Positions 53,101 through 58,027 of a stretch of DNA of 64,000 bases are shown here, piece by piece. The translations under genes and the position numbers were made by a program. The stretch is taken from the NCBI RefSeq assembly GCF_033807715.1, contig NC_084590.1, forward strand, positions 38,390,005 through 38,454,004, read 5' to 3'. Source of the stretch: Cololabis saira (taxonomy: Eukaryota; Chordata; Actinopteri; Beloniformes; Belonidae). The notes beneath the pieces were generated by a model. That model saw nothing but the letters and a program-made list of their open reading frames with translations, was not told where the DNA came from and ran no database searches. Positions within the stretch are counted from its first letter, which is position 1, and each line of letters begins with the position of its first letter.

Positions 53101-55550
53101 ATCCTGCTTTCCATCCAGACTCTCCATGACGCAAAGTTTGCGCCGCAAACCGTAAGACACGCAACACCTCATTTGAATACTGCAGTTTGCACCTGTTATC
53201 AATTGCGCACGCAATCTTAGTTGATCACCCGCAAAACACACAACAACAGCACGCGCAAACTTTTTCAGTGCACACGCAATTTAGTACTCTTTATTTAGGA
53301 TCTTAGTAAATCGGGCCCTAAGAGAACAGTGGGGGAAGTGGATTGTGGACATTTGTCTGAGCAGAAATGGTCCTAACCGTTTTTTGCGATTCCTCCCTAC
53401 AGGATGACAGTAAACAAGCCCAGTTCTTGGCTTTGGCCGTGGTCTACTTCATCTCTGTCCTCATGGTCTCCAAGTATCGCGACATCCTTGAGCCCCAGCG
53501 TGAGCCTGCCAAGATGAGCAGCCAGGCGGGCCGCGGCGCGCGTCAGGACGTCGGCTCGCTCACCAGCACAGGTGTGGGCGGCTGGGCTCTGCCTTTCTCA
53601 CAACACTTCGTCTGTTCACTTCCTTCTGTTGCTCACCCACTCTTAGTGGGAGGCGTCTGTGGCTGACGTACGTCGCCGCTCACTGTCTGTGGTCCTTTTT
53701 CTGTTAGCTCGGTCTCAGCTTGTGGGAGCTGAGCGCTCATTCAGTAAAACAACGGGGATGCCCTGCTGGCACCAGTAGCTCAGCTGTGATTTATTCATGA
53801 GCTCTGCTAATTGCACCACACAGAATTAAATGGGGAAGCAAATAGGCCGGTGCCGGAGACGGTGGCTATGGACTTGAATAGACGTGAATTTTTTTTTGCT
53901 CTGCAATGAAAGGTAGCAAGTGCCTCGAGTCGTAAATCATACATTTAGTCACATGAAAGGAAATCATTGGCTGCCCACAAAGGTTCGACCCGCAGTCTGC
54001 ATCATTGCCAATTGCCTTCATGGGACATACGAGTTGGCATACTTCATCAGCCTTCTCTCAGATAAAAGGTAAAGTGCATAAAAGAAAATAGGATAAGAGG
54101 AGAGGGGGCCAAAGGGAATAGCTAACTGTAATTTAAATAACTGAGACCGTGCAGAGAATGAAGAAAGAAGATGAGTATTGGGATGTTGAGAGATTAGAAA
54201 GCAGCGGCATGCTGTCCGACCACTGTTTGGTTTTTTGGGGCAGCGAAGCCAGCCTTTGCTATTTTCAGCCCCATCTGTCAGTGCCCATTAGGCAAGCAAT
54301 CCACCAGAGGAGAATGGGATCATAGAGGTTGCTGTGAGAGGAGAGGCACACTGCCGCCTTCATAAATTTTACCAGAAAATAGGGGAATTTTCCAGACGGC
54401 ATGTGGCAGACGATTGTCTGATGGACCAGGAAGCCAGACGACTTGCCGGCTAAATCAGGCCGCGCTGACCTCGTTAGGGGCCATGTGATGAATATTAATA
54501 TGGCTGCCCTTGCATCTCCGTTGCCACTGGGTCAGGATGAACCAGAATCTGACTAGCAAAAGGTACTTCTGCTGCCCTCTGGGATTGTCAGAACGCACTA
54601 TGAGCCGATACCTACACATTCCCCGGTTGGACTGCAGAGAAAAAGCTACATATTTCACATTTTCATCCATTAAAAAAAACCTGCTGTGCACAGTTTATTA
54701 TGTCCCGAATTAATAGGGCAGTATATCTTATTTTAAATGGGTTCTCCTACAAAGTAGTTCAATATATATGGCTTAAGGCAGGAAGAAGCTGAAGAAAAAG
54801 CCTCATATTTTATTAATATAGTGGGAAAATAATAGCGAGCTAATCTCAGTGGAGAATCAGAGCTTCTGGATAGAGATCTAAGGAGCTGCCTTGGCATGCA
54901 GTTCTCTCTACACATGTTATATTTACTCTGGTTAGGAATGTAAAGCTAGCTTTAGAATTCAGTTTTATTCGCTGGTATTGGAAATCAATTATTTAGGCAA
55001 ATATTACACTGACACTGAGATGGCATTTATCTATACAATGCTGTGTGCCCAAATATTTGACTTGTGTTTTATATGTATGATGTGATATGTATCTGCCTGA
55101 CACTCTCACTTGTGTGTATTGTACAGAAACATCAGCGGCATTTCAAAACAGTAAGGATCAAGCTGTGCTGTCAGAAGACCTCCACAAGGGGAGGCCTCTT
55201 CCCCACATAGACTCCGGGATCGGAGATGAGCAAGTAGCCACCATCCTTAATGGAACTGATCCGGATCATAGACTGGGACCTGGTGCCGTGGGCGAGCTCA
55301 TGTCCACGCTGTCTTCTGAAGTGACGAAGAGCCGGGAAAAGAGGCCCTTCAGTGGGGCGATGCTCAAGCCGTCTTCCTCCAGCATCAGCGTTAATCAATC
55401 CAACAAGGGCATCAACGTCAAGGAGATTCTGAAGAGTCTGGTTGCAGCTCCTGTGGAGGCCGCAGAAGCCCGGCTGGAGCCGTGCTCTTATCCGGACCCG
55501 GCTGCCAAGGCCCAGGCCATGCTGCCGCTGCAGTTTCACTCCTTTGACAG
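3008..55550 (+). CDS. nbea: neurobeachin, partial (28 internal exons)
   Basis: Neurobeachin is a very large BEACH-family scaffold, known in vertebrates to be enriched in neurons, to anchor protein kinase A type II and to act in Golgi-to-synapse membrane traffic. Twenty-eight exons read through in one frame with matching phases and GT-AG introns, giving 1,614 codons of a protein that is about 2,900 residues in mammals. In window residue numbers: N-terminal helical region 1-130, concanavalin A-like lectin domain about 131-315, DUF4704/armadillo-like helices about 316-850, a low-complexity acidic stretch with the PKA RII-binding helix at 986-1004, a second helical region about 1166-1470 and a variable linker to 1614. 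The PH-BEACH and WD40 parts lie downstream of the window. The paralogue LRBA is excluded because the K/E-rich block after exon start 45805 follows the NBEA pattern. Which fish duplicate this is cannot be decided. Exons are listed separately. Confidence 0.97.
3240..4949. other. nbea: nbea intron
   Basis: Holds copy A of a duplicated intronic segment (3613-3960, separate entry). A TG-rich run lies at about 4910-4932, just before the acceptor. Nothing else was recognised. Confidence 0.7.
3613..3960 (+). repeat. dispersed duplicate, copy A (partner 8986-9393)
   Basis: About 350 bp shared in the same orientation with 8986-9393. Both start near aaaaagtcagatagg, pass through gataggctacaaaac, aggctaatttgtttcagtta and atctagcctgcaaaac, and end in gcatcccagagttaaatcaa. 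Copy A lacks two segments of roughly 50 bp present in copy B. No terminal inverted repeats were seen, so it may be a dispersed repeat family or a local duplication. Confidence 0.8.
4950..5050 (+). CDS. nbea: nbea exon (residues 78-111)
   Basis: Completes the Asp codon and reads [19 protein letters not shown] through RGEGGFW. The acceptor is an unusual tcttgtaag preceded by a TG run. The donor is gtaagt. A 195-bp intron follows. Confidence 0.97.
5246..5341 (+). CDS. nbea: nbea exon (residues 112-143)
   Basis: A 96-nt phase-0 exon reading [17 protein letters not shown] through [10 protein letters not shown]. It leads into the concanavalin A-like lectin domain. Acceptor catag, donor gtaagc. Confidence 0.97.
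5342..5957. other. nbea: nbea intron
   Basis: A 616-bp AT-rich intron. No repeat or conserved element was recognised in it. Confidence 0.7.
5958..6079 (+). CDS. nbea: nbea exon (residues 144-183)
   Basis: Reads [16 protein letters not shown] and [19 protein letters not shown], the first strands of the concanavalin A-like domain. It ends with TG of a Cys codon before gtgagt. Acceptor ttctag. Confidence 0.97.
6879..7350 (-). pseudogene. LINE C-terminal tail fragment
   Basis: Minus-strand pieces in shifting frames: [57 protein letters not shown], and [19 protein letters not shown] followed by [12 protein letters not shown]. This is the post-reverse transcriptase region of the same LINE. Small duplications around 7030-7110 (repeated ctagggagg) add frameshifts. 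Confidence 0.85.
7350..8704 (-). pseudogene. LINE APE-type endonuclease ORF, frameshifted
   Basis: The minus-strand frame 8704-7796 carries the endonuclease landmarks [37 protein letters not shown] and [12 protein letters not shown]. One base appears lost near 7818, so the last catalytic block [10 protein letters not shown] continues in another frame (7811-7416). That frame then reads the linker [21 protein letters not shown] premature stop and then the deletion junction at about 7350 follow. In a live element this domain nicks target DNA to prime reverse transcription. Confidence 0.88.
8986..9393 (+). repeat. dispersed duplicate, copy B (partner 3613-3960)
   Basis: The longer of two direct copies. 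It carries extra segments around 9196-9245 and 9292-9342 that copy A lacks. It begins about 80 bp beyond the LINE 5' end. Divergence between the copies looks moderate, with scattered substitutions and indels. Confidence 0.8.
11128..11254 (+). CDS. nbea: nbea exon (residues 184-226)
   Basis: Completes Cys and reads [18 protein letters not shown] through KYDFQPRK, inside the concanavalin A-like domain. The acceptor is tttgcag and the donor gtaaaa. A 5-kb intron full of repeats precedes it. Confidence 0.97.
11255..13686. other. nbea: nbea intron
   Basis: A 2.4-kb AT-rich intron. A small inverted repeat (ctggaatg/cattccag, about 12962-12982) is the only structure seen. No transposon was recognised. 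Confidence 0.65.
13687..13806 (+). CDS. nbea: nbea exon (residues 227-266)
   Basis: A phase-0 120-nt exon reading [19 protein letters not shown] and [17 protein letters not shown], nearly identical to mammalian NBEA (lectin-like domain). Donor gtgagt. An AT-rich microsatellite begins 45 bp after it. Confidence 0.97.
13807..15182. other. nbea: nbea intron with AT-rich microsatellite
   Basis: A 1.4-kb intron. A gat/ata/att microsatellite occupies about 13851-13930. Poly-T tracts lie near 15077 and 15113. Nothing else was recognised. Confidence 0.7.
13851..13930. repeat. (GAT)n-(ATA)n-(TTAATA)n microsatellite
   Basis: Four GAT units, then about eight ATA units, then interleaved ATTAATATT units. 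It starts 45 bp after the exon donor at 13807. Confidence 0.9.
15183..15329 (+). CDS. nbea: nbea exon (residues 267-315)
   Basis: Reads [19 protein letters not shown] and [20 protein letters not shown], the end of the concanavalin A-like domain. It is 49 codons in phase 0. Acceptor cttgcag, donor gtatgt. Confidence 0.97.
15330..20155. other. nbea: nbea intron, 4.8 kb, no transposon recognised
   Basis: Contains a 23-base T tract (15697-15719) and shorter T runs near 16010. No terminal repeats or coding relics were found. The AT-rich stretch 18625-18800 has homeodomain- and MEIS-like motifs (see findings). Confidence 0.65.
20156..20353 (+). CDS. nbea: nbea exon (residues 316-381)
   Basis: A 66-codon phase-0 exon. 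It reads [18 protein letters not shown] and [20 protein letters not shown], the start of the DUF4704 region. Acceptor ttacag, donor gttaac. A 132-bp intron follows. Confidence 0.97.
20486..20619 (+). CDS. nbea: nbea exon (residues 382-425)
   Basis: Reads [19 protein letters not shown], then [19 protein letters not shown], in DUF4704. It ends with TG of a Cys codon before gtaaga. Acceptor gacag. Confidence 0.97.
20620..23598. other. nbea: nbea intron
   Basis: Holds one hAT-like element (20825-21536). From 21544 to 23598 nothing was recognised. Open frames at 22442-22690 (minus) and 23015-23410 (plus) have no recognisable content or splice context. Confidence 0.65.
20825..21536. mobile_element. 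non-autonomous hAT-like element (712 bp)
   Basis: Terminal inverted repeats start cagaggtgtcaa and end ttgacacctctg, a standard hAT CAGAGGTGT-type end. Flanking TCTAGGG occurs directly at 20818-20824 and 21537-21543. The interior is rich in acttttac motifs in both orientations near the ends. It has no coding capacity. Confidence 0.85.
23599..23707 (+). CDS. nbea: nbea exon (residues 426-462)
   Basis: Completes Cys and reads [19 protein letters not shown] through GYLLEK (DUF4704, helical). The acceptor is tttttgcag and the donor gtatgg. A hAT element begins 119 bp downstream. Confidence 0.97.
23827..24584. mobile_element. non-autonomous hAT element (758 bp)
   Basis: The ends are tagggctgttcgatt and aatcgaacagcccta. 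Perfect 8-bp target duplications ATGTTTGC lie at 23819-23826 and 24585-24592. The subterminal sequence is rich in aaaatcgatt-type motifs. No transposase was recognised. Confidence 0.93.
25279..25971. mobile_element. non-autonomous hAT element (693 bp)
   Basis: Ends cagtactcgagttg and caactcgagtactg, with perfect 8-bp target duplications ATCATACC (25271-25278, 25972-25979). Near the left end a 10-bp tgagggggga unit is tandemly repeated three times. The interior contains a hairpin element at 25442-25634. Confidence 0.93.
25442..25634. repeat. hairpin (inverted repeat) inside hAT element
   Basis: Two arms of about 75 bp are near-perfect reverse complements. The left arm starts catcaccagaaaaataac and the right ends gttttttccagtgatg. 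Each arm contains tttcaagtgaaaat-type sequence. It may be a MITE inserted in the host element or part of the family's structure. Confidence 0.75.
26383..26535 (+). CDS. nbea: nbea exon (residues 463-513)
   Basis: A 51-codon phase-0 exon reading [20 protein letters not shown] and [20 protein letters not shown] (DUF4704). Acceptor ctctgcag, donor gtgagc. Confidence 0.97.
29168..29835. mobile_element. foldback DNA element built of TTTTGTAATAA motifs (668 bp)
   Basis: The two halves are long reverse complements: the left begins gttgagctgcattttgtaat, the right ends attacaaaatgcggctcaac. The direct flanks are ATCCCT (29162-29167 and 29836-29841). Within the arms the core ttttgtaataa recurs about every 15-25 bp. 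A unique centre lies at about 29395-29580. It is non-coding. Confidence 0.88.
30371..30410. repeat. A-run followed by G-run
   Basis: Thirteen A, then agaag and a run of about 22 G interrupted by one T. All-purine over 38 bases, 200 bp before an exon. Confidence 0.9.
30613..30778 (+). CDS. nbea: nbea exon (residues 514-568)
   Basis: Reads [18 protein letters not shown] through ITPKGL plus one base of Asp. Mammalian NBEA has an extra Ser before GITPKG that is absent here. Acceptor cgctgcag, donor gtgagc. Confidence 0.97.
30779..35572. other. nbea: nbea intron, 4.8 kb, no transposon recognised
   Basis: No inverted-repeat ends or coding relics were seen. T-rich runs occur near 33468-33500 and 33641-33660. 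A compositionally distinct stretch at 34690-34880 is noted in findings. Confidence 0.6.
35573..35652 (+). CDS. nbea: nbea exon (residues 569-595)
   Basis: An 80-nt exon that completes Asp and reads [19 protein letters not shown] through LILK. Acceptor atatacag, donor gtacag. Confidence 0.96.
35653..36381. other. nbea: nbea intron
   Basis: A 729-bp intron. Nothing was recognised in it. Confidence 0.65.
36382..36444 (+). CDS. nbea: nbea exon (residues 596-616)
   Basis: A 63-nt microexon-like phase-0 exon of 21 codons. It begins [12 protein letters not shown] and ends NYLLTMHE, essentially invariant in NBEA and LRBA. Acceptor tcttttag, donor gtaggt. Confidence 0.96.
37330..37629 (+). pseudogene. 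N-terminus of SWIM/YqaJ-type transposon protein, truncated
   Basis: From ATG it reads [19 protein letters not shown], then [20 protein letters not shown] and [11 protein letters not shown], then [13 protein letters not shown] and a stop after 99 codons. The 'PDIYNYLV...KAYKSLEAY' pattern is typical of the start of SWIM-zinc-finger/YqaJ nuclease proteins carried by ISL2EU-like transposons. The SWIM finger and nuclease are absent: after the AYRQ motif the sequence jumps to a Cys-rich end, consistent with internal deletion. Family assignment is from pattern memory. Confidence 0.6.
38229..38441 (-). pseudogene. THAP-domain transposase, first exon, disrupted
   Basis: The minus strand starts [19 protein letters not shown], the first half of a C2CH THAP zinc finger (Cys pair). 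After a palindromic insertion (38318-38362) the second half continues in a different frame as [18 protein letters not shown], then [12 protein letters not shown] with the Cys-His pair, followed at once by a gtaagt donor. THAP fingers are the DNA-binding domains of P-like and ISL2EU transposases. The insertion destroys the frame, and no DDE catalytic domain remains. Confidence 0.8.
38318..38362. repeat. 22-bp perfect palindrome with 1-nt spacer
   Basis: The left arm (38318-38339) and right arm (38341-38362) are exact reverse complements, centred on T38340. The arm contains gtgtttttggggacatt. It sits inside the THAP coding exon, extending and shifting it. Confidence 0.95.
39305..39402 (+). CDS. 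nbea: nbea exon (residues 617-648)
   Basis: Reads [19 protein letters not shown] and ends FDQRNGV plus CG of Arg. Acceptor gcttcag, donor gtaagc. Confidence 0.97.
39403..39781. other. nbea: nbea intron
   Basis: A 379-bp intron. Nothing was recognised in it. Confidence 0.7.
39782..39874 (+). CDS. nbea: nbea exon (residues 649-679)
   Basis: Completes Arg and reads [19 protein letters not shown], then YFLKHLGH plus AA of Lys. Acceptor ttttgcag, donor gtaagt. Confidence 0.97.
40407..40809. mobile_element. non-autonomous hAT-like element with TTTC arrays (403 bp)
   Basis: Ends tagggatgggcggtata and tatcacccatcccta. The flanks gcttgcag (40399-40406) and gcttgcaa (40810-40817) match at 7 of 8 positions, a slightly decayed 8-bp target duplication. 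Most of the interior is two (TTTC)n arrays. Confidence 0.88.
40511..40708. repeat. two (TTTC)n arrays split by a duplicated 25-bp segment
   Basis: Arrays at about 40511-40597 and 40623-40708 are separated by ggcatttttcccaataacg. That segment copies the one just before the first array (40452-40470). The open frames across it are purely repetitive KKER strings and not genes. Confidence 0.9.
41555..42367. mobile_element. TTAA-flanked non-autonomous DNA element (813 bp)
   Basis: Ends aggtattgtgacatca and tcatgtcacaatacct, directly flanked by TTAA (41551-41554, 42368-42371). TTAA duplications are made by piggyBac and Kolobok transposases. The AGG start suits Kolobok better, but this is inference. 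A Harbinger-type MITE is inserted at 41990-42120. Confidence 0.82.
41990..42120. mobile_element. Harbinger-type palindromic MITE (131 bp), nested
   Basis: The arms are near-perfect reverse complements: gcctgatttatggttccgcg on the left and cgcggaaccataaatcagcc on the right. The centre is GC-rich (gtgcgcgtcgccgcgtaac). TTA lies directly on both sides (41987-41989, 42121-42123), the 3-bp duplication of PIF/Harbinger elements. It is much richer in CpG than its surroundings. Confidence 0.88.
42826..42934 (+). CDS. nbea: nbea exon (residues 680-716)
   Basis: Completes Lys and reads [19 protein letters not shown] through TYNALYE. Acceptor tccacag, donor gtaaca. An 87-bp intron follows. Confidence 0.97.
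43022..43103 (+). CDS. nbea: nbea exon (residues 717-743)
   Basis: Reads [19 protein letters not shown] through VKIQNP plus one base of Met. Acceptor caccag, donor gtaagc. Confidence 0.97.
43214..43337 (+). CDS. nbea: nbea exon (residues 744-784)
   Basis: Completes Met and reads [19 protein letters not shown], then [12 protein letters not shown] plus CG of Arg. Acceptor gtatcag, donor gtgagc. Confidence 0.97.
43338..45476. other. nbea: nbea intron
   Basis: A 2.1-kb intron. It contains the 338-bp tandem duplication (44314-44992). Nothing else was recognised. Confidence 0.7.
44314..44992 (+). repeat. two-copy tandem duplication, unit about 338 bp
   Basis: Copy 1 is 44314-44651 and copy 2 is 44652-44992. 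Both begin gacacatttttgggttgatt and end in ttgctat(t/a)acgca. The copies differ at only a handful of bases, mainly in the length of an AT dinucleotide run, so the event is recent. Confidence 0.95.
45477..45669 (+). CDS. nbea: nbea exon (residues 785-849)
   Basis: A 193-nt exon reading [19 protein letters not shown] through [17 protein letters not shown], one of the most conserved blocks shared by NBEA and LRBA. Acceptor tgttgcag, donor gtgagt. A 135-bp intron follows. Confidence 0.98.
45805..46752 (+). CDS. nbea: nbea large exon with PKA-anchoring helix (residues 850-1165)
   Basis: A single 948-nt phase-0 exon (316 codons). It starts [19 protein letters not shown], a coiled K/E-rich segment ([11 protein letters not shown]) diagnostic of NBEA over LRBA. 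A low-complexity acidic Ser-rich stretch follows, with conserved islands [19 protein letters not shown] and [17 protein letters not shown]. Bases 46213-46269 encode the amphipathic helix matching the known RII-binding segment of neurobeachin. The exon ends TTATTQ by homology to the mammalian boundary. The donor is gtcggt, a weak match to consensus, and the frame stays open beyond it to 46857. Confidence 0.96.
46213..46269 (+). other. nbea: PKA RII-binding amphipathic helix (AKAP motif)
   Basis: Encodes [19 protein letters not shown]. Hydrophobic residues recur every 3-4 positions (V, L, V, A, V, L), as expected for a helix that docks on the PKA RII dimerisation domain. Neurobeachin is an established A-kinase anchoring protein and this is its mapped segment. 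Where mammals have YSAAVEKL this fish has YCAAVEKL. Confidence 0.8.
46753..48227. other. nbea: nbea intron
   Basis: A 1.5-kb intron. A palindromic tandem-repeat element occupies 46845-47432. The rest (47433-48227) shows nothing recognisable. Confidence 0.7.
46845..47432. mobile_element. foldback element with 22-bp satellite core (588 bp)
   Basis: Inverted ends gacggagtattagggcc and ggccctaatactccgtc. The left part (46886-47199) is about 14 copies of a 22-bp unit, attacgagaataaagtcg plus taat, with variants. Its reverse complement (cgactttattctc) recurs at 47289-47370. It starts only 93 bp after the large nbea exon. The target duplication is unclear. Confidence 0.85.
48228..48445 (+). CDS. 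nbea: nbea exon (residues 1166-1237)
   Basis: Reads [19 protein letters not shown], then [20 protein letters not shown] and [11 protein letters not shown]. The acceptor is a tandem tcagcag followed by another ag. The start at 48228 keeps phase 0, and use of 48225 would add one Gln. Donor gtgagt, with AG of a Ser codon left over. Confidence 0.95.
48633..48786 (+). CDS. nbea: nbea exon (residues 1238-1289)
   Basis: Completes Ser and reads [19 protein letters not shown] through [14 protein letters not shown], almost invariant in the family. Acceptor ccttgcag, donor gtaagt. Confidence 0.97.
48787..49369. other. nbea: nbea intron
   Basis: A 583-bp AT-rich intron. Nothing was recognised in it. 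Confidence 0.7.
49370..49550 (+). CDS. nbea: nbea exon (residues 1290-1349)
   Basis: Reads [19 protein letters not shown], then [20 protein letters not shown]. It ends LRQCLRL-type sequence plus one base of Val. Acceptor gatccag, donor gtaaga. Confidence 0.97.
49551..50534. other. nbea: nbea intron with (AT)n
   Basis: A 984-bp intron. A TA dinucleotide array (about 50038-50114) and a short TG run just before the acceptor are the only notable content. Confidence 0.75.
50038..50114. repeat. (TA)n microsatellite
   Basis: About 38 uninterrupted TA units. The IYIYIY open frames across it are repeat artefacts. Confidence 0.95.
50535..50629 (+). CDS. nbea: nbea exon (residues 1350-1381)
   Basis: Completes Val and reads [19 protein letters not shown], then a divergent tail [10 protein letters not shown]. 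After the conserved ECRQR the sequence is shorter than, and unlike, the mammalian linker, as expected of a variable region. Acceptor gtccag, donor gtaaga. Confidence 0.92.
50630..50949. other. nbea: nbea intron
   Basis: A 320-bp intron. Nothing was recognised in it. Confidence 0.7.
50950..51057 (+). CDS. nbea: nbea exon (residues 1382-1417)
   Basis: A 36-codon phase-0 exon reading [19 protein letters not shown] through [12 protein letters not shown]. Acceptor gctttag, donor gtgagc. The next intron holds the nested transposon stack. Confidence 0.97.
51361..52165. mobile_element. non-autonomous hAT element (805 bp), nested
   Basis: Ends taggggtgggtattgg and ttgcccacccctа-type terminus (tttgcccacccct plus a). 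Perfect 8-bp duplications GTAAAAAC lie at 51353-51360 and 52166-52173. The subterminal zones are rich in acgatacgata and atatcgatat. It is inserted 36 bp inside the left end of the Harbinger-like element. Confidence 0.92.
52646..53033. mobile_element. third nested inverted-repeat element (388 bp)
   Basis: Inverted ends of about 40 bp, starting ttgtgccgtattcag and ending ctgaatacggcacaa, continue into acccctgccgtgaaaagca. They match with two or three mismatches. No clear target duplication was found and the superfamily is unassigned. The interior is AT-rich and non-coding. Confidence 0.82.
53403..53571 (+). CDS. nbea: nbea exon (residues 1418-1473)
   Basis: Reads [20 protein letters not shown], then [19 protein letters not shown] and a divergent tail ending LTST plus one base. 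Acceptor cctacag, donor gtgtgg. The start lies only 85 bp after the end of a transposon. Confidence 0.97.
53572..55126. other. nbea: nbea intron
   Basis: A 1.55-kb intron. Some mammalian NBEA transcripts carry an extra cassette in this linker. I could not find an equivalent here. No transposon was recognised. Confidence 0.6.
55127..55550 (+). CDS. nbea: nbea exon, last in window (residues 1474-1614)
   Basis: A 424-nt exon of the variable linker, with conserved islands [49 protein letters not shown] and [10 protein letters not shown]. It ends with AG of an Arg or Ser codon before gtgagg. Mammalian NBEA continues with a Ser-Val-Val-rich exon, which I could not find before 64000. Confidence 0.96.
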
Positions 55551-56470
55551 GTGAGGAAGCTCTCATCGGTTTATAATTACCAGCCATCTGAAAATAACTC
55601 ACGTTTGGTCATTTTTGTTGGATTGCTGATGAATGAGGAATAATTATATTCATTTCAAATGTTCATTATTATACTCGAGCATCATTAAAATCAGATGTTG
55701 TAATGAGCCTCCTTGATTTGTCAAATATGTCAGTGTGAGTGTTTAGATGCTATTCACTCATTTTCTTTGTGAAACACTGTCATTGTCACTGGATGAGGAA
55801 ACCCACTGACGTGTAAAGCTGGCCACTGATACAGAATGTAAAAGTTATCGTTCCTCATAGTTAAGCAGTCCCTTTTAAATCGAAGCTCTAAGGTATTAGG
55901 ACATAAAAAAAAAGAATAAAATCATCTGGTCTTTATTGGGTCTTAAAATAGGTAACTTCAACCTTAAAACAGCTCATGAGATACAGCACTGCATTGTGCT
56001 ATTATCTGTTTAGCTAAATCCAAACCAAAGTACAAACGCAGTGCGTGTGAAGCTGAGACCGTCCCATGATTCAGTAGCTCATAAAACCATCTCAGCCAGC
56101 ATTAATTTGAAATAAGCATTTTCTGTGTGATGTTATCAGTCTCTCACATGGTTGTGGAGAAATCTGACCTCACTTCTCGTCATTGAGGTTTTCAGGCATT
56201 TGTTTGTACACAACTTCCTAAAGGACTCCAACCGGGCCTTCCCAGTACCTGGTTTCTTTTTGGCCATTCTGTTATAGATTTGAAGATGTGCTTGGGATCA
56301 TTGTCCCATCATTGCATCAGGCAGGTTTTGGCTGTTGGGACAGGTGGTCACATTTAACTATAAGATAATTGGTTGAGGGAGAGGACACTTTCTCCTGGAA
56401 ACCCTCTCACACAAGCCAAACTTGTGTCATCTTTTTATACATGAATACATTTCATTGTTATGCGCTTTAA

Positions 56471-57543
56471 AGGAGCCGTCTGTAAGAAATGGCCAAAACT
56501 GGTACTGCAGTCACTTTCAAAATATTGTTGAGCGGCGTGTACCCTCCCCCTCCTCCCCCCAACCAGAGGTTGCCAGGTAGGCTGCAGAATGCAGCAGGAA
56601 CGTAGGCTGCCATGGCTGCGATAATTAGAGCCGAGCTGGCAACCCGGATGCCGAAAAAATACTGACTTGGTGATTGGGAGATGGGTGGAGGGTGGAGCTT
56701 CAGAAACAATACTGACTTGGTGATTGGGAGATAGGTGGAGGGTGGAGCTTCAGAAACAATACTGACTTGGTGATTGGGAGATAGGTGGAGGGTGGAGCTT
56801 CAGAAACAATACTGACTTGGTGATTGAGAGATAGGTGGAGGGTGGAGCTTCAGAAACAATACTGACTTGGTGATTGGGAGATAGGTGGAGGGTGGAGCTT
56901 CAGAAACAATACTGACTTGGTGATTGGGAGATAGGTGGAGGGTGGAGCTTCAGAAACAATACTGACTTGGTGATTGGGAGATAGGTGGAGGGTGGAGCTT
57001 CAGAAACAATACTGACTTGGTGATTGGGAGATACGTGGAGGGTGGAGCTTCAGAAACAATACTGACTTGGTGATTGGGAGATAGGTGGAGGGTGGAGCTT
57101 CAGAAACAATACTGACTTGGTGATTGGGAGATAGGTGGAGGGTGGAGCTTCAGAAACAATACTGACTTGGTGATTGGGAGATAGGTGGAGGGTGGAGCTT
57201 CAGAAACAATACTGACTTGGTGATTGGGAGAGAGGTGGAGGGTGGAGCTTCAGAAACATTACTGACTTGGTGATTGGGAGATAGGTGGAGGGTGGAGCTT
57301 CAGAAACAATACTGACTTGGTGATTGGGAGATAGGTGGAGGGTGGAGCTTCAGGCCAAAACAAAAAATGACAACGTAAACATTAGTTGAGGGCTGCAACT
57401 CCTCTTTTTAAACTGGAATATCCTGGCTTGAGTGCTGTTGTCAGTGACATAAGTATTTGAAATGAACATGATTTTTAAATGTCTGTTGACATATCGGGGT
57501 CATTTTCTGATTCGTTTTATTATTGCTCTTACATACAGCTCCT
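56471..57543. mobile_element. TTAA-flanked element expanded by a minisatellite (1,073 bp)
   Basis: Ends aggagccgtctgtaa and ttacatacagctcct (imperfect inverted repeats), with TTAA directly on each side (56467-56470, 57544-57547). Without the internal minisatellite it would be about 430 bp. Its AGG start and TTAA flanks parallel the element at 41555-42367. Confidence 0.75.
56661..57352 (+). repeat. 50-bp minisatellite, about 13.8 copies
   Basis: The unit starts actgacttggtgattgggag, then ataggtggagggtggagctt and cagaaacaat. Copies differ by single substitutions only (for example atacgtgg at 57031, agaggtgg at 57230, acattact at 57257), so the array is young or homogenised. The first copy carries atgggtgg. 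Confidence 0.97.
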
Positions 57544-58027
57544 TTAACATCTCTCACCTAGATCTGTGGCGTCTGAGATATAACTTTAGGGTGCAGCTTC
57601 TCCGAGCATCTCAATATCTGAACATTGCCATATCTGAAACATTCTCCTCTGGGAAAATTACTGCCAATCTTATCTATTTTTCCACTTTTCTTTGTGGACA
57701 CGCCTTCTCACAGTAGACTTATGGACTCCAAATTGTTGACTCCAAAAGGCCTTGTAGCCATTCCTGGGTCAATGGATAACATAATTGATGGTTATCTAAG
57801 ATTATTGCTGATTTTTTTCCTTCTTGGTATTGTGTTAACTCACAGCTGAATGCTCTGGACCATCAAACTGTCACATCCTCTGCTTTCATACACATAATAA
57901 CAGTTTTTAATGAAGAGCAGCATCTGCCTGGCACGAAAACTATTAATTCAGTATTTTTTTAAATGCTGCTTTGGCATTTTGGCTTATTTTCTGCTAAATG
58001 AATAATGACACTGTATAATATATCATT

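Larger units (their letters stand above)
51325..53318. mobile_element. PIF/Harbinger-like element carrying two inserted elements
   Basis: Ends gggcccgatttactaa and ttagtaaatcgggccc, flanked by TAA on both sides (51322-51324, 53319-53321), the 3-bp duplication of PIF/Harbinger. Its own sequence is about 800 bp and rich in cgcaaac/gtttgcg motifs. A hAT element is inserted at 51361-52165 and a third inverted-repeat element at 52646-53033. It has no coding capacity. It fills nearly the whole intron 51058-53402. Confidence 0.85.

Noticed and set aside
3008..55550. Assignment to LRBA, the neurobeachin paralogue
   Set aside because: The segment after 45805 follows the NBEA pattern ([20 protein letters not shown]) and carries the NBEA PKA-binding helix; LRBA differs there and throughout the lectin-like domain.
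55171..55602. Minus-strand open frame of 143 codons
   Set aside because: Antisense shadow of the nbea exon 55127-55550.
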